Below, piece by piece: positions 23,578 through 31,290 of a stretch of DNA of 34,902 nt. Position 1 is the stretch's first letter; every line of letters starts with the position of its first letter. This DNA comes from an uncultured Clostridia bacterium (GTDB lineage Bacteria; Bacillota; Clostridia; Christensenellales; UBA1242): contig CAMRSX010000013.1 in the NCBI GenBank assembly GCA_947053595.1, forward strand, positions 1 through 34,902, written 5' to 3'. The position numbers were made by a program, and so were the translations under genes. The notes beneath the pieces were generated by a model. It was not told where the DNA came from. It saw nothing but the letters and a program-made list of their open reading frames with translations, and did not search any database.

Positions 23578-23603
23578 GTGAATGGAGAATGTTGAGCTGT
23601 TTT

Positions 23604-23645
23604 GCCAGCGAGATTCTTCCACTTCGGTCAGAATGACGCGCTGGC
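23604..23645. repeat. REP-like repeat, copy 3
   Basis: GCCAGCG / CGCTGGC arms enclose AGATTCTTCCACTTCGGTCA and GAATGAC. It is the most compact copy and folds as a long hairpin. The rest of the 300-bp gap before ftsA holds a related GC-rich patch (about 23657-23710) and the ftsA promoter. Confidence 0.7.
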
Positions 23646-23798
23646 TCTAAAAAAAGTCATGTTGAGCAAGCGTCTTTAGGCGCGCCGTCAAAACATCTTT
23701 GTCCGCTATTTACACCCGAGATGTTGGGCGCCATTTCAGTTGCGGAAATGAATAATTATTAAAAAAAGTAAATTTTTATTAATTATCTTTAATTTTAT

Positions 23799-23827
23799 TT
23801 GACATTTTGTCGAAATATGTTTAAACT
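23799..23827 (+). promoter_or_regulatory. ftsA promoter with internal Spo0A box
   Basis: TTGACA (23799-23804), 17-nt spacer, TAAACT (23822-23827). The spacer contains TTTTGTCGAAAT with a perfect Spo0A box TGTCGAA at 23808-23814. Spo0A could act directly on the division operon; a site between -35 and -10 suggests repression. Confidence 0.6.
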
Positions 23828-23849
23828 AATGATATAAATTGAGGGAAAT

Positions 23850-24974
23850 ATGTCAGAAAACACTGTTACTGTTGTTGAAATTGGTTCTTCAAAGCTTTCG
23901 TGCGTGGTGGCACAAAGGGGGGTTAACGGCATTTTCAACATCAAAGCCAAGGCAAAAGTGGAATATGCTGGTTTCTTTGAAGGGGAGTTTATTGAGCCTT
24001 CGCTGTTGGAAGATGCAGCAAGAAACCTGTTTTCTCAAATTCAAACCGTTTATAAGAAAAAAATTGATAAGATTTTTGTGGGTGTGCCAGCTGAGTTTTC
24101 CATGGTCACTTCCACAAAAGAGCAACTTACATTTAAGTTTAAGAGGGCTGTGAGGCAAAGCGACATTGATTTGTTGCTTTCAAATGCTTCCAAAAGCATT
24201 GATAGCGACGAGATGGAAGTGCTGTCAATCAATCCAATCTCCTTTGTTTTGGACGATAATCGTAAGACAAATCAGCCTGTTAAGGTGAAGGCAAGCAAAA
24301 TTTCTGCCGAGCTTTCGGTGATTTTGGCGCAAAGTTCGTTCATTTCCGCTTTCAACAAAATTTGGACGCGCATTGGCGTGGAACAAGTGGAATATTTAAG
24401 CGAGCCTCTCTGTGAAGCCATGCTGATTTTGGAAAAAGAAGAAAGAGAGCGCACTTGCATTGTGATTGACGTTGGCGCACGCTCCACAAGTGTGGCGTTC
24501 ATCAAAGGGGACGGGCTGACAAACCTCACTTCGTTTTCAATGGGTGGCTCTTACATAACAAGTGACTTGTCTGAGGCTTGTGGCATTGCTTACAATGACG
24601 CCCGACATTTGAAGAAAGAGATTGTTTTGTCTTTGCGCGGTGGCAATGATGACAACTATGAGATTGTGCTTTTGGGTGGAAGGGTTGTCAAAATTCCTCT
24701 CAACTTTGCAAATGAAGTGGTGAGTTATCGTCTGGATTTGATTGCAAAAACCGTCAACGAGTGCATCAGGCTGTTTGCAAAAGAATATGTTCCATACTAT
24801 CCAATTTATTTGTGCGGAGGTGGAATAAGCGAAATTAAAGGCGGAAAAGATTATTTTGCAAAGTGCATTGGCCGCAACATCTCTTATGGGTTGCCGCCAA
24901 TTCCGGCAATGGACAAGCCAAGAAATGCCAGTATGCTGGGGCTTGTGAACGCGGCTTTGCAGGCAAATCGCTAA
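23850..24974 (+). CDS. ftsA: FtsA-like cell division protein
   Basis: A 374-residue actin-like ATPase. Visible motifs are VVEIGSSKLSCVVAQ (phosphate 1), IFVGVPAEF, the EYLSEPLCEAMLIL helix, IVIDVGARSTSVAFI (phosphate 2), and LCGGGISEIKG (adenosine site). FtsA tethers FtsZ to the membrane at the division site. The gene directly precedes ftsZ, as is usual. The protein is about 60 residues shorter than Bacillus FtsA and ends at ALQANR right after the last core helix. I see no C-terminal amphipathic membrane-targeting helix, so the mode of membrane attachment is unclear. GAGGGA lies 6 nt before ATG 23850. Assignment as FtsA rather than another FtsA/SHS2 family member rests partly on position. Confidence 0.85.
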   Translation: MSENTVTVVEIGSSKLSCVVAQRGVNGIFNIKAKAKVEYAGFFEGEFIEPSLLEDAARNLFSQIQTVYKKKIDKIFVGVPAEFSMVTSTKEQLTFKFKRAVRQSDIDLLLSNASKSIDSDEMEVLSINPISFVLDDNRKTNQPVKVKASKISAELSVILAQSSFISAFNKIWTRIGVEQVEYLSEPLCEAMLILEKEERERTCIVIDVGARSTSVAFIKGDGLTNLTSFSMGGSYITSDLSEACGIAYNDARHLKKEIVLSLRGGNDDNYEIVLLGGRVVKIPLNFANEVVSYRLDLIAKTVNECIRLFAKEYVPYYPIYLCGGGISEIKGGKDYFAKCIGRNISYGLPPIPAMDKPRNASMLGLVNAALQANR

Positions 24975-25011
24975 AATCTTTGCTTTGCGGCGTGAAAATG
25001 CCTTAAAATTC

Positions 25012-25040
25012 TTGCAAAATTGCGTGTTTTGGGGTAAAAT
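25012..25040 (+). promoter_or_regulatory. ftsZ promoter
   Basis: TTGCAA (25012-25017), 17-nt spacer, TAAAAT (25035-25040), 51 nt before the start codon, so ftsZ can be transcribed apart from ftsA. Confidence 0.65.
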
Positions 25041-25091
25041 ATAAGAAAGATTTGTTTTAATAACATCCAATGGTTGTGAAAGGAGAGAAAA

Positions 25092-26270
25092 ATGGATAAT
25101 AACAATTCAACTTCAGTTGTGAAAATTAAAGTGCTTGGCGTTGGCGGCGGCGGAAACAATGCTGTCAATCGTATGATTGAAGCAAATGTTGCCTCTGCAG
25201 AATTTGTGGCAATCAACACTGACAAGCAAGCGCTTTTGATTTCAAAGGCTGACAAAAGAATGCAGATTGGCGAAAGATTGACAAAGGGTCAGGGCGCTGG
25301 CGCTGTTCCTGAAATTGGAAGAAAGGCTGCTGAAGAAAGCAAGGCTTCCATAACCGAAATTTTGAAGGGGTCTGACCTTGTGTTCATCACTGCCGGAATG
25401 GGCGGCGGAACAGGCACAGGCGCTGCACCAGTGATTGCTCAAATTGCCAAAGAGCTTGGCATTTTGACGGTTGGCATTGTCACAAAGCCATTCCAGTTTG
25501 AGGGCAAACAAAGAATGGAAAAAGCCGAGAAGGGTGTATCAGAACTTAAGAAATATGTTGACACAATTGTTGTCATTCCAAACGAAAGGCTGCTGACAAT
25601 TTTGCCAGAAAAAACCACTTTGGTGGAATCTTTCAGATATGCGGATGATGTTCTTAGACAAGGCATTCAAGGCATTGCAGACCTCATTGTCTTCCCTGGA
25701 ATGATTAATCTTGACTTTGCTGACGTTGTGACGGTTATGAAAAATCGCGGAATGGCTCACATGGGCATTGGCCGCGGCAAGGGCGAAAACAAAACTTTGG
25801 AAGCTGTTCGTCAAGCGGTGGCTTCTCCATTGATTGAAACAACCATTGAAGGTGCAACAGGCGTTGTGCTTAACATCAAGGGCGGAAGTGACATCACATT
25901 GAGGGAAGTTTCTGAAGCTGCCAACATGGTGAGAGAGGTTATTGACCCTTCTTGCAACCTGATTTTTGGAAGCAGCATCGACCCTGAAATGAGAGATGAA
26001 GTTGAAATCACAATCATCGCAACAGGCTTTAAAAATCCTGTTGAAGAAGAAAAAGTGGAAGAGAAAGTTGAAGAAGAAAAGAAAGAAGAAGTTGAGGACA
26101 AATTCAAAAGCTTCAACCCATTTGGATATAACGCTCAACCTGCACCACAACCAAGAACAGGCGTGGATGTCAACCCATCTGGTGCAACAACATCAAGAGT
26201 GGATGTCAATCCAACAACCAATTCCATTCCACCTTGGATTGAAAAAATCAGAAACAAAAACAAAAAATAA
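25092..26270 (+). CDS. ftsZ: Cell division GTPase FtsZ
   Basis: A 392-residue tubulin-like GTPase that forms the division ring. The N-terminal [13 protein letters not shown] motif, the tubulin signature GGGTGTG (104-110), [11 protein letters not shown] and the T7-loop region ([11 protein letters not shown]) are all present. After the globular core (to about 317) comes a Glu/Lys-rich linker ([17 protein letters not shown]), then repeats of VDVNP. The conserved C-terminal peptide is [14 protein letters not shown], unusually basic at the end; it would bind FtsA or SepF. AAAGGAG lies 6 nt upstream of the ATG. It converges with sigE across a shared terminator. Confidence 0.98.
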   Translation: MDNNNSTSVVKIKVLGVGGGGNNAVNRMIEANVASAEFVAINTDKQALLISKADKRMQIGERLTKGQGAGAVPEIGRKAAEESKASITEILKGSDLVFITAGMGGGTGTGAAPVIAQIAKELGILTVGIVTKPFQFEGKQRMEKAEKGVSELKKYVDTIVVIPNERLLTILPEKTTLVESFRYADDVLRQGIQGIADLIVFPGMINLDFADVVTVMKNRGMAHMGIGRGKGENKTLEAVRQAVASPLIETTIEGATGVVLNIKGGSDITLREVSEAANMVREVIDPSCNLIFGSSIDPEMRDEVEITIIATGFKNPVEEEKVEEKVEEEKKEEVEDKFKSFNPFGYNAQPAPQPRTGVDVNPSGATTSRVDVNPTTNSIPPWIEKIRNKNKK

Positions 26271-26278
26271 TAAAAAAG

Positions 26279-26300
26279 AAGCGCACTTGCGCTTTTTTTT
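26279..26300. terminator. Bidirectional terminator between ftsZ and sigE
   Basis: AAGCGCA / TGCGCTT with loop CT, followed by T8 on the plus strand and a T-run (from AATAAAAAAG) on the minus strand, so it serves both converging operons. Confidence 0.85.
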
Positions 26301-26380
26301 ATATGATGGGCGTTGCGGCTGAAGAAAAAGAAGTGCACACCCGCTGGCAAGAACCAACAAAAGACGCTGCATCTGTTTTT

Positions 26381-27109
26381 TCATACTTCTGCGGCTTTTT
26401 CCAACTTTTTGCGCAGTTTTGACAAGATTTTCTTTTCGATGCGAGAGATGTAACTTTGGCTGATTCCCATCATATCTGCCACTTCTTTTTGCGTTTTCTC
26501 CTCGTTGCCAGAAAGTCCAAAGCGCAGAAACATAATCATCTGCTCGCGGCTGTCCAGCTTTGAGATAACATCCATCAAAATCTGTTTTTCGGCAGAGGTT
26601 TCAATGTTTTTTGAAACGCTTTCTTCATCCACCGGAATGATGTCGGCAAGAAGCAGCTCGTTGCCTTCACCATCTGAAGAAAGTGGCTCGTCCAGCGAGA
26701 TTTCATTTTTGATGCGGGTGTTTTTTCTCAGTTGCATCAAAATTTCATTTTCAATGCAGCGGCTGGCATAGGTGGCAAGTTTTATGTTTTTGTCGAGGCT
26801 GTAAGTTTTCACCGCTTTAATAAGCCCAATTGCGCCAATGGAAATTAAGTCCTCCAGTTCGATGCCCGAAGTTTCAAATTTTTTGGCGATGTAAACCACC
26901 AGACGAAGGTTGTGCTCCACCAATCTGTCGCGCGCGGACAGGTTTCCATCCTTTGCCTCTTCCAAAAGCATGTTTTCTTCTTCCACAGGCAGAGGCTGAG
27001 GCAGGGCTTTGTTTCCGCAAATATAGCACACAATGTTTTGCGCGCAATTGGCATCTTCGCGATGAAGCAGCTTCCAAATTGCAAGCTTAATTTTTAAAAT
27101 CAAGTTCAT
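26381..27109 (-). CDS. sigE: Sporulation sigma factor SigE (pro-sigma E)
   Basis: A 242-residue sigma-70 family factor for early mother-cell transcription. The first 35 or so residues form the pro-sequence: an amphipathic start (MNLILKIKLAIWKLL) and then YICGNKALPQPLPVEEE, which matches the site cut by SpoIIGA in pro-SigE. Region 2 follows (LVEHNLRLVVYIAKKFE, DLISIGAIGLIKAVKTY, LATYASRCIENEILM), and region 4 ends with a clear helix-turn-helix (TQKEVADMMGISQSYISRIE). AGAGGTG lies before ATG 27109. spoIIGA is 40 nt upstream in the same operon. The order next to sigG and ftsZ is the standard sporulation cluster, though this operon is inverted relative to ftsZ and sigG, unlike Bacillus. Confidence 0.97.
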   Translation of the reverse strand: MNLILKIKLAIWKLLHREDANCAQNIVCYICGNKALPQPLPVEEENMLLEEAKDGNLSARDRLVEHNLRLVVYIAKKFETSGIELEDLISIGAIGLIKAVKTYSLDKNIKLATYASRCIENEILMQLRKNTRIKNEISLDEPLSSDGEGNELLLADIIPVDEESVSKNIETSAEKQILMDVISKLDSREQMIMFLRFGLSGNEEKTQKEVADMMGISQSYISRIEKKILSKLRKKLEKAAEV

Positions 27110-27149
27110 TTATTTTTCACCTCTTTTTGTTTTTTTTGTTGCAAGGCAG

Positions 27150-27959
27150 TTATGCAATCTGACAGACAATATTGTTGTTTAAAATGATGTCCGAGCCAAA
27201 CGCTTGATTGAAGTTTTTGAAACACAGCCCCAACACAACATTTTCCAAAACTTTGTTTTGCACGCACAATTTGTCCACCTGAAAAACCAGCATTTTGTCG
27301 CCAGTGCCAAGTGTGTTGAAATTGACATAGTGCGCAAACTTCAGTTGTTTCAGTTTTTCCGTTTTGCGCAAGACATCTTGAATGTCAATGTCTGGGAAAA
27401 TGGAAGAAAACACCCTGTAATTGATGAGGGTGATTGGACTTTCTGTGACGGGGTCAAACAGCATATTTCCGCTGTCCAGAAACGCCTTCCAGTTGGAACT
27501 GTTTTGACCACTTACAAGCGTGACATCAAAGCAAAAGTTGTCGATTGCTTGCTTTTTGTGCAGTTTTTTGGTACAAAATTTTATGACAACAAAGGTTGTC
27601 AGCACCACCGCCAGCACAACCAAAAGCGAGGCAATGCCAAAAAGCCCTTCAAAGAAATAACACGCGCCGCCATATAGGAAGCTTGTGACAAAATGACACA
27701 AAAACAGATGCGCAAATTTTTTTATTGTTTTAAATTTGAAGGATATGCAGGTGGCAAGCATTGCCAAGCCCACTTCCACCAAAAACATTCCCACAGTTGA
27801 AAGCGCCAGCGCGGGCAGTGCAACAGTGACGCAAGCTCCCAGCAAAGCGGACAGCCAAAACAACCTTCCTGTTTCTTTGGACAGAAGAGCGGTGGTTTTT
27901 AATATGATTAAGTTGATAAGCAAGTTTTCCAGCAAGACATATTCCACAATAATTTTCAT
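27150..27959 (-). CDS. spoIIGA: SpoIIGA, membrane aspartyl protease for pro-SigE
   Basis: A 269-residue protein with about five N-terminal membrane segments (from VLLENLLINLIILKTTALL to LVVLAVVLTTFVVI, residues 8-127) and a cytoplasmic protease domain carrying the catalytic motif FLDSGN (D162-S163-G164-N165). SpoIIGA cleaves pro-SigE after septation, and its partner gene follows directly. I choose ATG 27959 because AAGGAG lies 6 nt upstream; the longer frame to 28055 has no ribosome site. A Spo0A-box-like sequence TGTCGTA (minus strand, near 28012-28022) lies about 55 nt upstream of the start and may be its regulator site, as in Bacillus spoIIG. Confidence 0.93.
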   Translation of the reverse strand: MKIIVEYVLLENLLINLIILKTTALLSKETGRLFWLSALLGACVTVALPALALSTVGMFLVEVGLAMLATCISFKFKTIKKFAHLFLCHFVTSFLYGGACYFFEGLFGIASLLVVLAVVLTTFVVIKFCTKKLHKKQAIDNFCFDVTLVSGQNSSNWKAFLDSGNMLFDPVTESPITLINYRVFSSIFPDIDIQDVLRKTEKLKQLKFAHYVNFNTLGTGDKMLVFQVDKLCVQNKVLENVVLGLCFKNFNQAFGSDIILNNNIVCQIA

Positions 27960-28100
27960 GGCAGCTCCTTTTTTTTGCAGCTTGCAAGAACAGAGAAGTT
28001 TTCTTGAAAGCATTTTACGACATCCAGCACTGCAAGGGAAGGAAAATAATCGCAAAAACTTGCCACATTTTTGCTTATTTTGCCGAAAGAACTTTTGCTT

Positions 28101-28130
28101 GCATAGTTTTGAAAGCCAAAGGGAAAGATA
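28101..28130 (+). promoter_or_regulatory. SigF/SigG-type promoter of sigG
   Basis: GCATA (28101-28105), a 15-nt spacer, and GGGAAAGATA (28121-28130). This fits the forespore SigF pattern (G-Y-W-T-A, 15-16 nt, GG-N-R-A-N-A-N-T-W) with mismatches, including G for A at the seventh -10 position. It ends 24 nt before the sigG start. In Bacillus sigG is likewise transcribed by SigF. Confidence 0.6.
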
Positions 28131-28154
28131 TCTCTATCTTTGTTGGAGGTTAAC

Positions 28155-28928
28155 ATGGCAAACAAAGTTGTGATTTCTGGAATTAACACTGCAACTCTTC
28201 CAAAACTGAAAAATGAAGAAGTTATGCAGCTTTTGAAGGCTGTCAAGTCGGGTGACGAGTTTGCGCGCGACAAGTTTGTGGTTGCCAACTTGCGCTTGGT
28301 GCTGTCCGTTGTGCAGCGCTTTGCTGGGCACAGCGACAAAGCGGACGACATGTTTCAGGTGGGATGCGTTGGGCTGTTGAAGGCAATTGACAATTTTGAC
28401 GACACACTTAATGTGCGTTTTTCCACCTATGCCGTGCCAATGATTATTGGCGAAATCAGACGCTATTTGCGTGACAACAACTCTGTGCGCGTCAGCCGTT
28501 CCATTCGCGACACGGCCTATAAGGCGCTGCAAGCCAAAGAGGAATACATCCGCACCAACAACGCAGAGCCAACTTTGGAACAAATTGCAAAAATGATTGG
28601 GCTGCCGTTGAAGGATGTCATTTTTGCTCTTGATGCCATAAGTGAAACCATTTCACTGAACGAGCCAATATATAATGATGGCAACGAAACCATCCGCATT
28701 ATGGACCAAATTGCCGACGAAAAGCATTGCGATGATGAGCTTTTGGAAAAGCTTTCGCTTGGCGACGCCATAAAAAATCTTTCCGACCGCGAAAAGGAAA
28801 TTTTGCTGATGCGCTATTACATTGGCAAAACACAAATGGAAGTGAGTGAAGAGGTGGGAATTTCGCAAGCGCAGGTTTCGCGCCTAGAGAAAAATGCACT
28901 GAAAACCATCAAAAATTTCATACAGTAA
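28155..28928 (+). CDS. sigG: Forespore sigma factor SigG
   Basis: A 257-residue sigma-70 family factor of late forespore type. The N-terminus MANKVVISGINTATLPKL contains the SigG-specific GVNTAxLP-like motif. Region 2 includes FVVANLRLVLSVVQRF, DMFQVGCVGLLKAIDNF and FSTYAVPMIIGEIRRYLRD. Region 3 has VSRSIRDTAYKAL. Region 4 ends in KTQMEVSEEVGISQAQVSRLE. GGAGGT lies 4 nt before ATG 28155, so I reject the slightly longer TTG start at 28140. It is divergent from spoIIGA-sigE and preceded by a SigF-like promoter. In Bacillus and many clostridia the same cluster continues with ylmC, as here. Confidence 0.97.
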   Translation: MANKVVISGINTATLPKLKNEEVMQLLKAVKSGDEFARDKFVVANLRLVLSVVQRFAGHSDKADDMFQVGCVGLLKAIDNFDDTLNVRFSTYAVPMIIGEIRRYLRDNNSVRVSRSIRDTAYKALQAKEEYIRTNNAEPTLEQIAKMIGLPLKDVIFALDAISETISLNEPIYNDGNETIRIMDQIADEKHCDDELLEKLSLGDAIKNLSDREKEILLMRYYIGKTQMEVSEEVGISQAQVSRLEKNALKTIKNFIQ

Positions 28929-28960
28929 AAAAAATTGTGACAGCGGGTGCGGGGCAATGT

Positions 28961-29206
28961 CATTCTGACCGAAGCGCAAGCGAAGTGGAGGAATCTTTGT
29001 CTGATTTTGTTGTTTTGCGGTGATTTTGCAAATGCGTGAGAAAAATGTCGCATTTTGCTTGTAAAAATAAGCAAAATGAATTAAAATAAGCATATGAGAA
29101 AGTTTTTATTAAGCCTTTTGTGCTTTTTCTTTATATTCACCCTAACTGGCGGAATGGCAGTTTTTCTCACCGCTTGTGGCGCTCAGTCGGAGGGCGGCAA
29201 TGGGGG
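28961..29206 (+). repeat. Segmental duplication of lipoprotein gene 1 upstream region and header (includes REP-like copy 4)
   Basis: These 246 bp equal 12189-12434 at an offset of 16772 with one mismatch (12211 against 28983). The copy contains the REP-like element (28961-29001), the TTGTAA / TAAAAT promoter, the signal peptide and lipobox, and ends inside the G-run, which is only five G here. Such identity over non-coding DNA means a recent duplication. Confidence 0.93.
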
Positions 29207-29360
29207 CTGACCCTGAAGAAGAAAAGAAAGACGAAGAAGGGCAGCCTAACTGGGCAAGCAATTATGACTATTACACTTTAAATTTGAATGGCGGCACCTG
29301 GCACTCGTTTAGAAAGGCGGACTGTTTGCTGAGGCGGACAACTTTTAATTTTTTTGCATG
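29094..29360 (+). pseudogene. Truncated third copy of the surface lipoprotein
   Basis: The signal peptide and LTAC lipobox of gene 1 are intact, but the G-run is 5 instead of 9 and the frame stops at TGA 29208-29210 after 38 residues. Two more G (7 in all) would restore a frame reading ADPEEEKKDEEGQPNW and about 35 further residues before a stop at about 29360, so a longer body has also been lost. The promoter is intact. It lies between sigG and ylmC, two genes that are normally adjacent. It may be dead, or an expressed lipopeptide. Confidence 0.85.
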
Positions 29361-29389
29361 ATTTGACAAAATGCGACATATGGTATGCT

Positions 29390-29683
29390 ATGGATACTTC
29401 GTTTTTGGAACTGAGATGCAAAGAAGTTGTCAATGTTGTGGACGGGCGCAGGTTGGGACACATTGTGGATGTGGTTTTCAACCTTGAAAACGGCTGTCTG
29501 CTGGGCGTGGTGGTGCCGGGTGAAAAAAGCTTTTGGAATGTTTTTAAAAATGGCACAGAGTTGTTTATTCCGCTGTCACAAATTGTGAAGGTGGGGGAAG
29601 ACACTGTGCTTGTGGAGTTGTTTGCCACGCAAAACAGCACGGCTTACATTGCGTCCTCGCCAATGGACAAAAAGAAAAAATAA
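29390..29683 (+). CDS. YlmC/YmxH family PRC-barrel protein
   Basis: A 97-residue protein of the YlmC/YmxH family, small PRC-barrel proteins linked to sporulation gene clusters. The typical pattern is visible: FLELRCKEVVNVVDGRRLGHI, then DVVFNLENGCLLGVVVPG, and IPLSQIVKVGEDTVLVEL (in pieces). I choose ATG 29390, where homology begins; the frame reaches back to 29354 but gives no family match there. No Shine-Dalgarno is visible before it. A TTGACA at 29363 and TATGCT at 29384 suggest a promoter whose start would be inside or just after the ATG, so the exact start is uncertain. The function in sporulation is unknown. It follows sigG in the conserved order, here separated by the lipoprotein remnant. 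Confidence 0.85.
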   Translation: MDTSFLELRCKEVVNVVDGRRLGHIVDVVFNLENGCLLGVVVPGEKSFWNVFKNGTELFIPLSQIVKVGEDTVLVELFATQNSTAYIASSPMDKKKK

Positions 29684-29720
29684 TCCTTTAGTCACTCAAT
29701 TTTGAAACTAGCGAAAAAAG

Positions 29721-29764
29721 AAACAAAAAACCTAAACCAACAAACTGGCTTAGGTTTCTTTTTA
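29721..29764 (+). terminator. ylmC terminator
   Basis: AAACCTAA / TTAGGTTT with an inner CCA/TGG pair and a following CTTTTT run. Confidence 0.75.
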
Positions 29765-29790
29765 CCCTTACTCTCTCTTAACTGCCAAAG

Positions 29791-30047
29791 AAACGAATAT
29801 TCCTGCCGTTGTCAATGTTGTCGTGAAAATAAATAATCTTCAAATGATAAGACACTTGCCTTGACCTTGACAACAAAGAATATTCGTTTACACTAGAATA
29901 ATAGAGAGAAGAAAACAAAAAGCAAAAGAGCGGGCTGCGTTATGCTCTGCCAGCAACCGCTCTTTTGCAAAGAAATTAAGTTTTAGGCGTGTGCTTGTCT
30001 GGCGGAGCGAAGCGACAGCACTTGTATAATACAAGCACACGCCTAAA
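29791..30047. repeat. Three consecutive inverted repeats in a 457-bp spacer
   Basis: (1) AAACGAATATTC at 29791-29802 pairs with 29878-29889, with a second arm GTTGTCAA / TTGACAAC inside it, giving a 99-bp hairpin. (2) CAAAAGAGCGG (29923-29933) pairs with CCGCTCTTTTG (29957-29967). (3) TTTAGGCGTGTGCTTGT (29982-29998) pairs perfectly over 17 bp with 30031-30047. No open frame explains them. Possible roles are a MITE, a structured RNA, or a recombination relic next to the AT-rich transglutaminase gene. Confidence 0.75.
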
Positions 30048-30107
30048 TGCCAAATTGATAATTTTTTAAATTGTTTCTTTTATTTATATACAAACAAAGA
30101 ATTTTTG

Positions 30108-30116
30108 TGATATAAT
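30108..30116 (+). promoter_or_regulatory. Extended -10 promoter of the transglutaminase-like gene
   Basis: TGATATAAT (TG-N-TATAAT) with a weak -35. The predicted start is close to 30122, followed by AAAGGGGA before the ATG at 30141. Confidence 0.65.
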
Positions 30117-30140
30117 ATTTTTGCAAAGGGGAATTTTATT

Positions 30141-31025
30141 ATGAATAAAATAAAAGACTTTTATAGGCAGGCATCGTTTTACACAAACGCAGGAGTTTAT
30201 AAAGAATATTTTGTTTCATTGACAAATGATGTACACAAGTTGAGGGATTTAGTATGCGACCAGCACATCCATAAGATGCGTGTTTTTCGCTCATTAAAAA
30301 AAGAAGATATCAGTAAAAATTTTGTTTGGTATAATTGCTTATATGATGGACTAAACACTGCGACAGCGATGACTAGTGAAATTTTTAGATTAGATGGAAA
30401 GGGCTTTTACATTGATAGACCCATAGAAAAACGAATTGTTGTAACTTGTAGATATATTTCAATTTTGTTTGCATCCATTATGAAAGCAAAAGGCATACCT
30501 TGTAGATGTAGAAGCGGTTTTGCACCATACATTTATGCTGATTATAATGTCGACCATTGGATAAATGAATACTGGGATGAAAAAGAAAAAAGATGGATAG
30601 CTATAGATGCACAAATTCAAGATACAACAAGAACTCATAATAAAAATGTCAACTTGTATGATATTAAAACAGAATTTGAATATCCCGCTGCGTTGTGGTT
30701 AAAAGCAAGGAAAGGCGAACTTAAAGATTTAGACAAATATCTTAAGCATACTTCATATAAAGGAATGGATATTCTTGCACATGTGTTATTTTTGGATTTT
30801 AATGCCTTAATGAATATTGAATTGCCATATAGATATACGCCAGAATTCGTTTATGACAATAATTTCGACAAACTTTCTAGCGAAGATTACGTCGAACTTG
30901 ATAACCTTGCAAAATTGATGCTTAACCCAGATCAAAATTTTAACAAATTAAAAAATCTTTGGGAAACAAACGAAAAGTTTAGATTACTACATGGACCATA
31001 TTATAATCCATATATAAAATATTGA
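30141..31025 (+). CDS. Transglutaminase-like superfamily protein
   Basis: A 294-residue protein whose middle carries a papain-fold transglutaminase pattern: C103 in VVTCRYISILF, then the helix IMKAKGIPCRCRSGF, H139 in VDHWINEYWD, and D156 in RWIAIDAQI, the expected Cys-His-Asp order and spacing. Bacterial members include proteases and protein cross-linkers; the substrate cannot be told. No signal peptide is seen, so it is probably cytoplasmic. AAAGGGGA precedes ATG 30141. The gene is clearly more AT-rich than its neighbours, stands alone between terminators, and lies beside a cluster of inverted repeats within the conserved ylmC-nrdR order, which suggests acquisition by transfer. Confidence 0.85.
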   Translation: MNKIKDFYRQASFYTNAGVYKEYFVSLTNDVHKLRDLVCDQHIHKMRVFRSLKKEDISKNFVWYNCLYDGLNTATAMTSEIFRLDGKGFYIDRPIEKRIVVTCRYISILFASIMKAKGIPCRCRSGFAPYIYADYNVDHWINEYWDEKEKRWIAIDAQIQDTTRTHNKNVNLYDIKTEFEYPAALWLKARKGELKDLDKYLKHTSYKGMDILAHVLFLDFNALMNIELPYRYTPEFVYDNNFDKLSSEDYVELDNLAKLMLNPDQNFNKLKNLWETNEKFRLLHGPYYNPYIKY

Positions 31026-31063
31026 TAGGGATACATATAAAACTGATTTTTATAAAAAGTTTA

Positions 31064-31104
31064 AAAATAAAATTAAACTTCTTTATTTAGTTTAATTTTA
31101 TTTT
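31064..31104 (+). terminator. Terminator of the transglutaminase-like gene
   Basis: A perfect 16-bp inverted repeat, AAAATAAAATTAAACT and its complement, around a 9-nt loop, AT-only except for one C-G pair. The right arm ends in TTTT. It can work in both directions. Confidence 0.7.
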
Positions 31105-31242
31105 CTTATAGATAAGTAATCATTTTGGCTAGAGTAATTTTACTAGTTTCAAAATTTATAGACCTTTGGGATTGTTTTTTTATTTTTGGCTGGCTGTGTT
31201 GTTTTTTGTGTTTCGATTTTCTTTGTTGGGTGTTGCGGGGTG

Positions 31243-31271
31243 TTGACAAATGCTGAGTGTTGATGTATATA
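31243..31271 (+). promoter_or_regulatory. Promoter of the gene at 31291
   Basis: TTGACA (31243-31248), 17-nt spacer, TATATA (31266-31271). Confidence 0.7.
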
Positions 31272-31290
31272 TATTAAAAGAGGTGTATTT

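Noticed and set aside
29982..30047. Integron attC site suggested by TTTAGGC...GCCTAAA
   Set aside because: The core GTTRRRY / RYYYAAC boxes are not properly formed, and no integron integrase or cassette array is present.
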